From: JBCBSP01 sp039819095
GTDB taxonomy: Bacteria > Pseudomonadota > Alphaproteobacteria > Caulobacterales > Maricaulaceae
Reading direction: 5' to 3'
DNA: 64,000 nt
Assembly (NCBI GenBank): GCA_039819095.1
Contig: JBCBSP010000005.1
Span: forward strand, 186,001 to 250,000
Shown here: in pieces, positions 26,327-35,648 of the stretch
Layout: every line of letters begins with the position of its first letter
Position numbering within the stretch: position 1 is the first letter of the stretch
Position numbers and translations under genes: made by a program
The notes under the pieces: generated by a model
Seen by the model: only the letters and a program-made list of their open reading frames with translations
What the model was told of the DNA's origin: nothing
Databases searched by the model: none

Positions 26327-26478
26327 GAGGGTGAACGCAGGTCTGAGCGAGAGGGGATAGGCCTTGTAATCCTAATGCCCCAGCCCTGCCCTGCGCCAGA
26401 TGAGCGCGCACACGATTGCGGGCCGGCGCGCGCCGGTTATCCTTAAGCCGAAGCCCCTCGCCGCACCGGAGCCCCGCC

Positions 26479-29400
26479 TTGGCTGGACAGCATCGCGATC
26501 AGGACCCCGCCTGGCCGCTCGAGTTCTGGATCGATCGCGGCGGCACCTTCACCGATGTGCTCGCGCGCGACGGGCTTGGACGGCTGAGCGCTCTGAAACT
26601 GCTTTCCGAACACCCGGCCTATACCGATGCGGCCAGTGAAGGCGTGCGCCGGATGCTGGGCCTGCAGCCCCGTGCGCCGATCCCGAAGGCGGCGATCGGC
26701 GCGGTGAAGATGGGCACCACCGTCGCCACCAACGCCCTCTTGGAAGGCAAGGGCGCGAAAACGCTCTTTCTGGTTACAGGGGGATTCGCCGATCTGCTCA
26801 GCATCGGCGACCAGACGCGCCCTGACATTTTCGCTCTGCACATCGAACGTCCTGCGCCGCTTCCAGCGCGAACCGTGGAGATCGGCGGACGCATCAGCGC
26901 AGCCGGCGAGGTGATTGAAGCGCTCGATCACGCCGCGCTGGACCGGGCGCTTGCCGCCGCACGCGCGGACGGGTTTCAGGCGGTGGCGATCGCCTTCCTG
27001 AACGCCTATTCCAATGATGCGCATGAGACGATCGCTGAACGCGCCGCGCGCGCGGCCGGATTTGATCATGTCACTGCATCAAACCGGGCGAGCGCCTCGA
27101 TCAAGCTCGTTCCCCGCGCCTCCACCGCGGTGATTGACGCCTATCTGGAGCCGGTGCTTCGAGACTATGTGGGCCGGGTCGAAGCCGGCCTGGAGGGGAC
27201 GAAGCTCTACTTCATGCAATCGTCAGGCGGGCTGGCCCGCGCGGACGCGTTCCAGGCCCGCAATGCGGTTCTGTCCGGTCCGGCCGGCGGCGTGGTCGGC
27301 ATGGCCCGCACCGCCCGCGAAGCCGGATATGACCAGGTCATCGGGTTTGACATGGGCGGCACCTCCACGGACGTATCGCGCGTCGATGGCGAACGCTACG
27401 AGCTGGTCGGCGAGGCTCAGATCAATGGTCGAAAGCTGCGCGCGCCCATGCTCAGCGTGCACACCGTGGCGGCGGGCGGCGGCTCCATCCTCAGCTTCGA
27501 TGGCGAGCGCGCGCGAGTCGGCCCGCACAGCGCCGGCGCCGATCCGGGGCCGGCCTGCTATGGCCGGGGCGGGCCCGCCGCGCTCACCGACGCCAATCTG
27601 GTGCTGGGCCGGATCAGCCCTGGGGGCTTTGCGCGCGTGTTCGGACCGGACCAGGACCAGCCGCTGGACGCTGAGGCGTCTCATCGCCGGCTCGCTGAGC
27701 TGGCCGAAGCGATGGGGGCTGACAGCGCCGAGAGCGCCGCGGAAGGCTTTCTGGCCGTCGCCGTGGAGGCTATGGCCCAGGCGATCAAGCAGATCTCCAC
27801 CGGCCAGGGCGTTGACCCTCGCGAGTACGCATTGAACGCTTTTGGCGGCGCCGGAGGCCAGCACGCCTGCAAAGTCGCCGACGCTCTGGGCATGCGCACC
27901 GTCCTCATCCATCCCCAGGCCGGACTGCTTTCAGCCTATGGCATCGGACTGTCGCCCCTGTCTGAAACCCGCGAGCATGCGATTGAAAAACCCTTCGATG
28001 AGGCCGGGCTGGCGAGCGCGCGCGAAGCGCTGTCCTTGCTTGAAGCGGCGGCCCGCGCCTCGCTGGAGCGCCAGGGCGGGGTGGACATCGAGACCAGCGC
28101 CGTCCTTCGCCTGCGCGCGCGAGGCTCCGACACCGCACTGAGCATCGCCTTCGATGCGCCCGATGCGATGCGCGCCGGCTTCCACAATGATCATGAACGC
28201 CTGTTCGGCTTCACCGAAGCCGACGCCGCGCTTGTCATCGAGACCGCCAGCGTCAACGCGAGCGCCCGTCCTGCGGGCGACGCGCCGACCCGTCGCGCCG
28301 CATCGCCTGCGAACACAGCGGCAGGCGCCCCGACAGACGCTCAGATCTTCCATGACGGCGCCTGGCGTCCGGCGCGGCAGATCCGCTTCACCGATCTCAC
28401 CGCCGAGCGCGAGATCCACGGCCCGGCCATTATCCTGGACACCCATCAGACCGTGGTGGTCGACGCGGGCTGGAAAGCGCGGCTGAACGCGCACGCCATG
28501 CTGGTGATGGAGCAGGTGAGCGCCCGGGCCGTCATCGCCGACGAGACGCTGGACCCGGTGCGCCTGGAGCTGTTCAACCGCCGTTTCATGGCCATCGCTG
28601 AGCAGATGGGCGTGGTGCTGGAGCGCACGGCGCACTCGGTGAACATCAAGGAAAGACTGGATTTCTCCTGTGCGGTCTTTGACGCTGAAGGCGGGCTGGT
28701 CGCCAACGCCCCGCACATGCCGGTCCATCTGGGCTCCATGTCCGCCAGCGTGCGCGCGGCGATGGACGCGCACCCGGATCTCGGCCCCGGCGACGCTGTG
28801 GCGGTGAACGCGCCCTATAATGGCGGCACGCACCTGCCGGACGTCACCGTCATCACCCCGGTCTGCGCTGCGGACGGGACGCGCCTTTTCTTCACCGCCT
28901 CAAGGGGCCACCACGCCGATATCGGCGGCATCGAACCGGGATCCATGCCGCCCTTCTCGCGCACGATCGAAGAAGAAGGCGTGCTGTTCGACAGCGTGGA
29001 GATCGTGAAGGGGCGACAGTTTCAGGATGCTGCGGTTCGGGCCGTGCTGGCCAGCGGCGCCCATCCGGCGCGCAATCCCGATCAGAATGTCGCCGACCTG
29101 AAAGCCCAGCTCGCCGCCTGCGAAACCGGCGCGCGCGAGCTTGCCGGCCTGATCGAACGCTTCGGACTGAAAACCGTGCGCGCCTATATGGAGCACGTTC
29201 AGGATAATGCCGAGCGCGCAGTGCGACGCGTCATCGGCGCCCTGTCAGACGGCGAGGCGCAGATGCACATGGATGATGGGGCGGTCATCAAGGTCGCGAT
29301 CACGGTCGATCAGGGCGCCGGGGAAGCTGTGATCGATTTCACCGGAACCAGCGCGCAGAAGCCGGACAATTTCAACGCCCCGGCCTCGGTGGCGCGGGCA

Positions 29401-30087
29401 GCCGTGCTGTATGTCCTTCGATGCCTTGTCCAGGACCAAATTCCGCTCAATGAAGGCTGCCTGAAGCCGATCCGTCTGATCATCCCAGACGGCTGTCTGC
29501 TCAATCCGCGCGCTCCTGCGGCGGTCGTGGCGGGCAATGTGGAGACCAGCCAGCTGGTGGTGGACGCGCTGTTCGCCGCGACCGGACGGCTCTCGTCCAG
29601 CCAGGGCACGATGAACAACTTCACCTTCGGCAATACGGCCCACCAGTACTACGAGACGATTTGCGGCGGCGCCGGCGCAGGGCTGCGCTCTGATGGCAGC
29701 GGTTTTGACGGGGCCGCCGCGGTGCACACCCATATGACCAATTCACGCCTCACCGATCCGGAAGTGCTTGAAGCGCGCTTCCCGGTTCGCGTGATCGAAC
29801 ATCGCGTACGCCGGGCTTCGGGCGGACGCGGCGCGTTCCGCGGCGGGGACGGGTCGGTCCGGCGGCTGGAATTCCTCGAACCCATGACAGCCAATCTCCT
29901 ATCCGGGCGCAGAAGCGTGGCGCCCCCGGGGCTGGCGGGCGGCGGCGATGGCGCGCCAGGCGAGCAGCGGCTTATCAGAACGGACGGACGCGTAGAGGTC
30001 CTGCCCGCCCTGTTCACCGTCAATGTGGGGCCCGGCGACCAGATCGAGATCGAGACGCCCGGCGGCGGCGGTCTGGGCGATCCCTAA
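26479..30087 (+). CDS. Fused hydantoinase A/B protein (5-oxoprolinase-like)
   Basis: A 1202-aa protein joining the HyuA (ATP-dependent) and HyuB halves, as in eukaryotic-type 5-oxoprolinases that open 5-oxoproline to glutamate. Landmarks: RGGTFTDV near residue 20, the ASKHA-type loop GFDMGGTSTDVSRV near residue 300, and the HyuB start at EQMGVVLERTAHSVNIKERL near residue 710. The start is uncertain: no ATG precedes the first motif, but TTG 26479 has GGAG 7 nt upstream, whereas TTG 26416 does not. The gene stands alone, divergent from the DjlA-like gene. Substrate could be 5-oxoproline or another cyclic amide; separate hydantoinase-type activity is not excluded. Confidence 0.87.
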   Translation: MAGQHRDQDPAWPLEFWIDRGGTFTDVLARDGLGRLSALKLLSEHPAYTDAASEGVRRMLGLQPRAPIPKAAIGAVKMGTTVATNALLEGKGAKTLFLVTGGFADLLSIGDQTRPDIFALHIERPAPLPARTVEIGGRISAAGEVIEALDHAALDRALAAARADGFQAVAIAFLNAYSNDAHETIAERAARAAGFDHVTASNRASASIKLVPRASTAVIDAYLEPVLRDYVGRVEAGLEGTKLYFMQSSGGLARADAFQARNAVLSGPAGGVVGMARTAREAGYDQVIGFDMGGTSTDVSRVDGERYELVGEAQINGRKLRAPMLSVHTVAAGGGSILSFDGERARVGPHSAGADPGPACYGRGGPAALTDANLVLGRISPGGFARVFGPDQDQPLDAEASHRRLAELAEAMGADSAESAAEGFLAVAVEAMAQAIKQISTGQGVDPREYALNAFGGAGGQHACKVADALGMRTVLIHPQAGLLSAYGIGLSPLSETREHAIEKPFDEAGLASAREALSLLEAAARASLERQGGVDIETSAVLRLRARGSDTALSIAFDAPDAMRAGFHNDHERLFGFTEADAALVIETASVNASARPAGDAPTRRAASPANTAAGAPTDAQIFHDGAWRPARQIRFTDLTAEREIHGPAIILDTHQTVVVDAGWKARLNAHAMLVMEQVSARAVIADETLDPVRLELFNRRFMAIAEQMGVVLERTAHSVNIKERLDFSCAVFDAEGGLVANAPHMPVHLGSMSASVRAAMDAHPDLGPGDAVAVNAPYNGGTHLPDVTVITPVCAADGTRLFFTASRGHHADIGGIEPGSMPPFSRTIEEEGVLFDSVEIVKGRQFQDAAVRAVLASGAHPARNPDQNVADLKAQLAACETGARELAGLIERFGLKTVRAYMEHVQDNAERAVRRVIGALSDGEAQMHMDDGAVIKVAITVDQGAGEAVIDFTGTSAQKPDNFNAPASVARAAVLYVLRCLVQDQIPLNEGCLKPIRLIIPDGCLLNPRAPAAVVAGNVETSQLVVDALFAATGRLSSSQGTMNNFTFGNTAHQYYETICGGAGAGLRSDGSGFDGAAAVHTHMTNSRLTDPEVLEARFPVRVIEHRVRRASGGRGAFRGGDGSVRRLEFLEPMTANLLSGRRSVAPPGLAGGGDGAPGEQRLIRTDGRVEVLPALFTVNVGPGDQIEIETPGGGGLGDP

Positions 30088-30250
30088 CTGCAGTCAGGGC
30101 GACCAGGCTGGTCGTCGCCAGCAGCCCAGCACGCTCAGCCTGTTGGGCGGGACAAATCGCTGACCGGGCCTGTGGCGCCCCGTGCATCCGCCCTGACGCC
30201 GCCGGGCGGCGCCCATTCGTGAAATTTTGTTAACCGACCGATCCAGTTCC

Positions 30251-30276
30251 GGAACCGCCCCGTATTATGGTATGTT
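30251..30276 (+). promoter_or_regulatory. Candidate EcfG-type (general stress) promoter
   Basis: GGAAC at 30251-30255 and TGTT at 30273-30276 are separated by 17 nt, close to the alphaproteobacterial EcfG consensus GGAAC-N16/17-CGTT. It sits 77 nt before the fasciclin gene. The GGAAC is also half of a perfect 10-bp palindrome (30246-30255), so another protein could bind here instead. Confidence 0.4.
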
Positions 30277-30352
30277 CTATATGCAATAGAGCAGCCACGG
30301 AGCGCCCCGCCCGTCGGCTTGACCCTGTAGCGTCCCCCAAAGGAGCCTATCC

Positions 30353-30856
30353 ATGCGTCTTTCCCATATCGCTTCGACCACCGTCCTCGCCGCCGCCCTC
30401 TTCGCCGCGCCGGCTGTTGCGTACGATCACGCCGACCAGGCCGATATCGTCGACACCGCGATCGCGGCCGATGACTTCAACACGCTGGTCGCCGCCGTTC
30501 AGGCCGCCGACCTCGTCGATGCGCTGAAGAGCGAAGGCCCCTTCACCGTGTTCGCCCCGACCGACGCCGCCTTCGCCGCCCTGCCTGATGGCACGCTCGA
30601 CACGCTGCTGCAGCCTGAGAACAAGGGCATGCTGGCCGGCATCCTGACCTATCACGTGGTCTCCGGCGCCGTTGTGGCCGCTGAAACGCCGGCGGGCGAA
30701 TATGCGCTGGAAACGCTGAACGGCGACACGGTCGATGTTGTGGTCGACAGCCACGGCGCAGTCACCGTTGACGGCGCCAACGTCATCACCGCCGACATCC
30801 AGACCTCCAATGGCGTCATCCACGTCATCGACGCGGTGATCACGCCGGGCGAGTAA
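30353..30856 (+). CDS. Secreted fasciclin (FAS1) domain protein
   Basis: A 167-aa exported protein. Residues 1-23 are a signal peptide ending A-V-A before Tyr24. The rest is a single FAS1 domain with H1 box FTVFAPTDAAFAAL (near residue 65) and the H2 region around VHVIDAVI-type residues at the C-terminus (NGVIHVIDAVITP). FAS1 domains mediate adhesion or matrix contacts; in bacteria the role is often unclear. A clear ribosome site (AAAGGAG) lies 8-9 nt before the ATG. A possible EcfG promoter lies upstream and an intrinsic terminator follows, so it looks monocistronic. Confidence 0.93.
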   Translation: MRLSHIASTTVLAAALFAAPAVAYDHADQADIVDTAIAADDFNTLVAAVQAADLVDALKSEGPFTVFAPTDAAFAALPDGTLDTLLQPENKGMLAGILTYHVVSGAVVAAETPAGEYALETLNGDTVDVVVDSHGAVTVDGANVITADIQTSNGVIHVIDAVITPGE

Positions 30857-30931
30857 TCGGCCCGTCCCCCGAAACGCCCAAGCGCTCTTAAGGCCTCCGT
30901 CTCCCCCAAGCCGGCCTGAGAGCGTCCAGAG

Positions 30932-30965
30932 AAGCCCGCCCGCCCCTCCCGGCGTGCGGGCTTTT
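30932..30965 (+). terminator. Intrinsic terminator after the fasciclin gene
   Basis: AAGCCCGC (30932-30939) pairs with GCGGGCTT (30956-30963), with an inner GCC/GGC extension, followed by TTTT (30962-30965) on the plus strand. It lies in the 118-nt gap between convergent genes. The opposite strand has AAAA before and no T-run after, so it serves the fasciclin transcript. Confidence 0.75.
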
Positions 30966-30974
30966 CATACTGGC

Positions 30975-33665
30975 TCACTCCGCCGCGTCGGCGGCCGCAA
31001 GTTTTTCCTGGTCGGGTTCGTAACCGAGGATCGGGCCGAGCAGGCGTTCGGCGTATTCAACGCTCCAGCCTTTGCGTTCAGCGTAGTCCTCGACCTGGTC
31101 GCGCAGGATGCGCCCCACAGCGAAGTAGGCGCTGTCTGGATGCGCAAAATAGAGGCCGGAGACCGCTGCGGCCGGGTACATGGCCCAGCTTTCGGTCAGG
31201 GTGATGCCGGTGCGTTCGGTAGCTTCGAGCAGGGCGAAGAGTGTGTCCTTTTCAGAGTGATCGGGCTGAGCCGGATAGCCCGGCGCGGGACGAATGCCGC
31301 GATAAGCCTCCTTGATCAATTCTTCGCCTGTGAAGCTTTCATCGGACGCATAGCCCCAGATCCGTTTGCGCACGCGCTCATGCAGGTATTCGGCGAAGGC
31401 TTCAGCAAAGCGGTCGGCGAGCGCCTTGAACATGATTTCCGAATAATCGTCATGATCCCGGCGGAAGCGCTCGGCGATCTCCGCCTCGGCCTCACCGGCG
31501 GTGACGGCGAAACCGCCAATCCAGTCATCGCGGGTCGCGGAGACGAAATCGCTGATGCAGTAATGGGGTTTGTCGCCGTCCTTCTCGGTCTGCTGGCGCA
31601 CGCCGAAAAAGCGGGCGATCTCATTGGCGCGCGTCTCATCAGCGAACACGGCCAGGTCGTCACCCACCCGTCGCGCCGGCCACAGACCGACCACGCCGCG
31701 CGGCTTCAGCCAGTCCCCTTCGACCATCTGTGCGAACATGGCCTGGGCGTCCTCGAACAGATTACGGGCCGCCTCACCGCGATTGGGGTCATCGAAAATC
31801 GCCGGATATGTCCCCTTCATGTCCCAAGAGAAGAAGAAAGGCGTCCAGTCGATATAATCGACCAGATCCGCCAGACGGACATCGTCAATCGTCGTCAGTC
31901 CAGCTTGGTTTGGTGCGACCGGAGCACAGTCCTTCGCATCCGCATCAAACGCCCGCTCTCGCGCCGCCTGAAGCGAGACCCGCCGACGATTGGACTGAGT
32001 ACGGGCGCGCGTCTCGCGAATGGTCGCGTATTTTTCTTTCACACCCACCCAATAGGGCTCGCACTGCTCGTCGGACAGAAGCCTGGAGACCACGCCGACC
32101 GCCCGGCTGGCGTCATGCACGTGCACCACGGGCGCTTTTGAGAAAGCCGGTTCGATCTTCACCGCGGTATGAGCCGGGCTGGTCGTCGCGCCGCCGATCA
32201 GCAGCGGAAGGTCGAGACCCTGACGCTGCATCTCAGAGGCCACGAACACCATCTCGTCCAGCGAGGGCGTGATCAGTCCTGACAGGCCGATGATGTCGGC
32301 GTTGTGCTCGCGCGCGGTCGACAGAATGGTCTCCGCCGGGACCATCACGCCGAGATCGATCACCTCATAGCCGTTACACTGCAGGACCACACCGACGATA
32401 TTCTTGCCGATATCGTGGACATCGCCCTTCACCGTGGCCATGACGATCTTGCCGTTGGAAGTCTGCGCCTGGCCGAGCGCCTCGCGTTCGGCCTCCATGA
32501 AGGGGATGAGATGGGCCACCGCCTTCTTCATGACCCGCGCGGACTTCACCACCTGAGGCAGGAACATCTTGCCCGCGCCGAACAGATCGCCGACGACATT
32601 CATGCCGTCCATGAGCGGGCCTTCAATGACGTGGAGCGGGCGCTCAACGAACTGACGCGCCTCCTCGGTGTCGGCGACGATGAACTCGTCAAGGCCTTTG
32701 ACCAAGGCATGCCTGAGCCGGTCCTTCACAGGCAAAGAACGCCACTCGGCATCCGCCTTTTTCGTCTCCCCGCCCGAGCCGCGATAGCGTTCGGCTACCT
32801 CCAGCAGACGCTCGGTCGCGTCGGAACGCCGATTGAGGATCACATCCTCGACGCGCTCGCGCAGCTCCGGATCGATCTCATCATAAATGTCGAGCTGGCC
32901 GGCATTGACGATGCCCATATCCATGCCTGCAGCGATGGCGTGATACAGAAAGACCGAGTGCATCGCCCGGCGCACCGGCTCATTGCCGCGGAAGGAAAAG
33001 GAGATGTTCGACAGCCCGCCGGAGACATGACAGCCGGGCAGTTCGGCCCGAATGCGTTTTGTCGCCTCGATGAAGGCCACGGCATAATCGTCATGCTCTT
33101 CAATACCGGTGGCGACCGCGAAAATGTTCGGATCGAAAATAATGTCTTCCGGAGGGAAGCCGATCTCGCCGGTCAGCAGCTCATAAGCGCGCTTGCAGAT
33201 ATTGAACTTGTGCTCGGCGGTTTCCGCCTGACCGCTCTCATCGAACGCCATGACGACAACCGCCGCGCCATAGTCCAGACACAGCCTTGCCTGCTCCAGA
33301 AAGGCCGCCTCGCCTTCCTTCATGGAGATGGAGTTCACGATGGCCTTGCCCTGCACGCATTTCAGCCCGGCCTCGATCACCTCCCATTTGGAGGAATCGA
33401 TCATGATCGGAACGCGTGCAATGTCCGGCTCGGTGGCGATCAGATTGAGGAAGGTGGTCATCGCCTGGACCGAATCCAGCAGACCCTCATCCATGTTCAC
33501 ATCGATGATCTGGGCGCCGTTCTCCACCTGCTGGCGCGCGACATCCAGACCGCTGGCGTAATCGCCTTCCTTGATCAGCTTGCGAAATTTCGCCGAGCCG
33601 GTGACGTTCGTGCGCTCGCCGACATTGACGAAGATGGCGCGGGAGGGTGCGGAGGCGTCAGGCAT
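30975..33665 (-). CDS. metH: Methionine synthase, folate/cobalamin/reactivation part (MetH C-terminal protein)
   Basis: An 896-aa protein equal to MetH without its homocysteine domain. Order of domains: methyl-THF-binding pterin domain (residues about 8-270, FVNVGERTNVTGSAKFRKL), cobalamin helical cap (about 310-400), B12 Rossmann domain with the cobalt-binding HDIGK (H417, D418), and the SAM reactivation domain (about 560-890, ending with GYPAQPDHSEK and SWAMYPAAAVSG). It begins 5 nt after the gene for the homocysteine domain, so the two polypeptides must work together to remethylate homocysteine to methionine. No frameshift is involved: both genes have proper stops and starts. Confidence 0.96.
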   Translation of the reverse strand: MPDASAPSRAIFVNVGERTNVTGSAKFRKLIKEGDYASGLDVARQQVENGAQIIDVNMDEGLLDSVQAMTTFLNLIATEPDIARVPIMIDSSKWEVIEAGLKCVQGKAIVNSISMKEGEAAFLEQARLCLDYGAAVVVMAFDESGQAETAEHKFNICKRAYELLTGEIGFPPEDIIFDPNIFAVATGIEEHDDYAVAFIEATKRIRAELPGCHVSGGLSNISFSFRGNEPVRRAMHSVFLYHAIAAGMDMGIVNAGQLDIYDEIDPELRERVEDVILNRRSDATERLLEVAERYRGSGGETKKADAEWRSLPVKDRLRHALVKGLDEFIVADTEEARQFVERPLHVIEGPLMDGMNVVGDLFGAGKMFLPQVVKSARVMKKAVAHLIPFMEAEREALGQAQTSNGKIVMATVKGDVHDIGKNIVGVVLQCNGYEVIDLGVMVPAETILSTAREHNADIIGLSGLITPSLDEMVFVASEMQRQGLDLPLLIGGATTSPAHTAVKIEPAFSKAPVVHVHDASRAVGVVSRLLSDEQCEPYWVGVKEKYATIRETRARTQSNRRRVSLQAARERAFDADAKDCAPVAPNQAGLTTIDDVRLADLVDYIDWTPFFFSWDMKGTYPAIFDDPNRGEAARNLFEDAQAMFAQMVEGDWLKPRGVVGLWPARRVGDDLAVFADETRANEIARFFGVRQQTEKDGDKPHYCISDFVSATRDDWIGGFAVTAGEAEAEIAERFRRDHDDYSEIMFKALADRFAEAFAEYLHERVRKRIWGYASDESFTGEELIKEAYRGIRPAPGYPAQPDHSEKDTLFALLEATERTGITLTESWAMYPAAAVSGLYFAHPDSAYFAVGRILRDQVEDYAERKGWSVEYAERLLGPILGYEPDQEKLAAADAAE

Positions 33666-33670
33666 AACGC

Positions 33671-34735
33671 TCAGGACGCCAGCTCGAACGGTTCCAGCCC
33701 GGACAGGCGCATGGCGCGGGGGCGCTGGAGTAATTCACGCGGCGTTCCGCTTGCCGCGGCGTCTGCGATGGCGCGAATATGAGCCGGGGTCGTGCCGCAA
33801 CACCCGCCGACGAGATTCACCAGGCCCTGGCCCGCCCAGTCACGGATGAAGGCGGCGGTTTGTTCCGGCGTTTCATCGTATTCGCCGAATGCGTTGGGAA
33901 GGCCGGCATTGGGGTAGGCGATGACGCGGGTCTCGGCGATGCGCGACATTTCCTGCACGTATTGGCGCAGCTCCGCCCCGCCGAGCGCGCAATTCAGCCC
34001 GATCGCCCAGGGCCGGGCATGGGCCATGGAATTGTAGAAGGCTTCAGTGGTCTGGCCCGAAAGCGTGCGTCCGGACGCGTCGGTGATGGTGCCGGAAATC
34101 ATGATCTCAATGTCCGGGCTGACCCGGCCCGCCCGGCGCAGATCCAGCAGCGCCTTGATCGCGGCCTTTGCGTTCAGCGTGTCGAACACGGTCTCGATCA
34201 GGAAGAAATCGATATAGGGCGCCATCGCCTCGGCCTGCCCGGTGTACGCAGCCCGCACATCGTCAAAGGTGACATCGCGAAAACCGGGATCTTCCACATC
34301 CGGGGAGATGGACAGCGTCTTATTGGTCGGCCCGATTGCGCCGGCGACCGCTTTGGGCGAACCGGTCTTAAGCTCCGCCTCGTCGGCGGCCTCACGCGCC
34401 AGGCGCGCGCCTTCGCTGGCGATCTCAGAGGCCAGCGCCTCCATACCGTAATCGGCCTGGGCGATCGTGGTGGCGGAAAAGGTGTTGGTCTCGATCAGAT
34501 CCGATCCGGCGACGAAATAGGAGGCGTGGATCGACTTGATGATGTCGGGACGCGTCAGGTTCAGAAGATCATTATTGCCCTTCAGCGCGCTCGGCCAGTC
34601 GGCGAAGCGCTCGGCGCGGAAGTCCGCCTCCTCCAGCCGGTGGTTCTGGATTTCGGTCCCCATCGCGCCGTCGAGCACCAGCACCCGATCACCGGAGAGT
34701 GCGTTCAGCGCGGCAATGCGTTCAGCTACGGTCAT
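33671..34735 (-). CDS. metH: Methionine synthase, homocysteine-binding part (MetH N-terminal protein)
   Basis: A 354-aa zinc-dependent homocysteine S-methyltransferase domain. Zinc ligands are C249 (GLNCALGG), C312 and C313 (GGCCGTTP), spaced as in E. coli MetH. The N-terminus VLVLDGAMGTEIQNHRL is characteristic. As a separate protein it needs the cobalamin-bearing partner encoded directly downstream. A free-standing BHMT/MmuM-like activity is less likely because of the adjacent partner gene and close match to the MetH N-terminus. Upstream, metF ends 10 nt before this start. Confidence 0.95.
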   Translation of the reverse strand: MTVAERIAALNALSGDRVLVLDGAMGTEIQNHRLEEADFRAERFADWPSALKGNNDLLNLTRPDIIKSIHASYFVAGSDLIETNTFSATTIAQADYGMEALASEIASEGARLAREAADEAELKTGSPKAVAGAIGPTNKTLSISPDVEDPGFRDVTFDDVRAAYTGQAEAMAPYIDFFLIETVFDTLNAKAAIKALLDLRRAGRVSPDIEIMISGTITDASGRTLSGQTTEAFYNSMAHARPWAIGLNCALGGAELRQYVQEMSRIAETRVIAYPNAGLPNAFGEYDETPEQTAAFIRDWAGQGLVNLVGGCCGTTPAHIRAIADAAASGTPRELLQRPRAMRLSGLEPFELAS

Positions 34736-34745
34736 CTTGCTCGCC

Positions 34746-35648
34746 TCACGCTGCTTCAGCGGCCGACGCCACGCCGAGCAGACGGCAGGTGGACAGCGCC
34801 AGCGCGGCCCGGTTCAGAGTGTAGAAGTGGAAGTGATCGGCCCCGCCTTCCATCAGCTGGACACACAGCTCGGCGGTGATGTTGGCGGTGATCATCTCGC
34901 GCGTCTTCGGGTCATCTTCAAGGCCGGCATAGACCTCGTCCATCCAGGCCGGGATCGAAGCGCCGCACATGCCGGCCATGCGTTTAAGCCCGGTGAAGTT
35001 GGGCTGCAGCATGACTCCCGGCTCGATCGGAATGGTGATGCCGGCGGCGCGCACAGCGTCGCGATAGCGGAAGAATACATCGGCATCGAAGAAGAACTGG
35101 GTGATGGCGCGCGTCGCGCCATTGTCGATCTTGGCTTTGAGATGATCCAGATCGGCCTGCAGCGAGCCGCTTTCGGGGTGGACCTCCGGATAGCAGCCGA
35201 CCGAGACCTCGAAATCACCGATCGCCTTTACTCCGGCGGTGAGATCGGCCGCGTTTTCATACCCGCCCGGATGCGGCGCATAGCGTTCGCCAATCCCGTC
35301 AGGCGGATCGCCGCGCAGCGCCACGATATGGCGCACGCCCGCCTCCCAGTAGCTGCGGATCACCGCGTCGACATCCTCACGCACGGCGTTCACACAAGTC
35401 AGATGGGCAGCCGGGCTCAGCCCGGTCTCCTCCACGATGCGCCTTACGGTGCGGTGGGTCCGGTCGCGCGTTGAGCCGCCCGCCCCGTAGGTGACCGAGA
35501 CATAAGCCGGACCCAGCGGTTCCAGCCGCGCAATGGACGACCAGAGCCGCTCCTCCATCGCCTCGGTCTTGGGCGGGAAAAACTCAAACGACACGCCCGG
35601 ACCGGCGCCGACGCGGCGATCGCCAACCGGAAATCTGGATTGCGTCAC
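34746..35648 (-). CDS. metF: 5,10-methylenetetrahydrofolate reductase MetF
   Basis: MetF is the flavoprotein that makes 5-methyl-THF, the methyl donor for the MetH pair downstream. The 300-aa TIM-barrel protein has the catalytic-region signature SFEFFPPKTEAME near the N-terminus and VSVTYGAGGSTRDRTH, both standard. The start is GTG 35648, overlapping the stop of the ArsR/methyltransferase gene as GTGA. Direct clustering of metF with metH and the regulator shows a dedicated methyl-cycle operon. Confidence 0.96.
   Translation of the reverse strand: MTQSRFPVGDRRVGAGPGVSFEFFPPKTEAMEERLWSSIARLEPLGPAYVSVTYGAGGSTRDRTHRTVRRIVEETGLSPAAHLTCVNAVREDVDAVIRSYWEAGVRHIVALRGDPPDGIGERYAPHPGGYENAADLTAGVKAIGDFEVSVGCYPEVHPESGSLQADLDHLKAKIDNGATRAITQFFFDADVFFRYRDAVRAAGITIPIEPGVMLQPNFTGLKRMAGMCGASIPAWMDEVYAGLEDDPKTREMITANITAELCVQLMEGGADHFHFYTLNRAALALSTCRLLGVASAAEAA

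Noticed and set aside
26416..26478. Upstream TTG start extending the hydantoinase by 21 residues
   Set aside because: The extension is Arg/Ser/Pro-rich with no ribosome site; TTG 26479 has GGAG at a proper distance.
32304..33782. A 492-codon plus-strand frame opposite metH
   Set aside because: Antisense shadow of a clear MetH protein.
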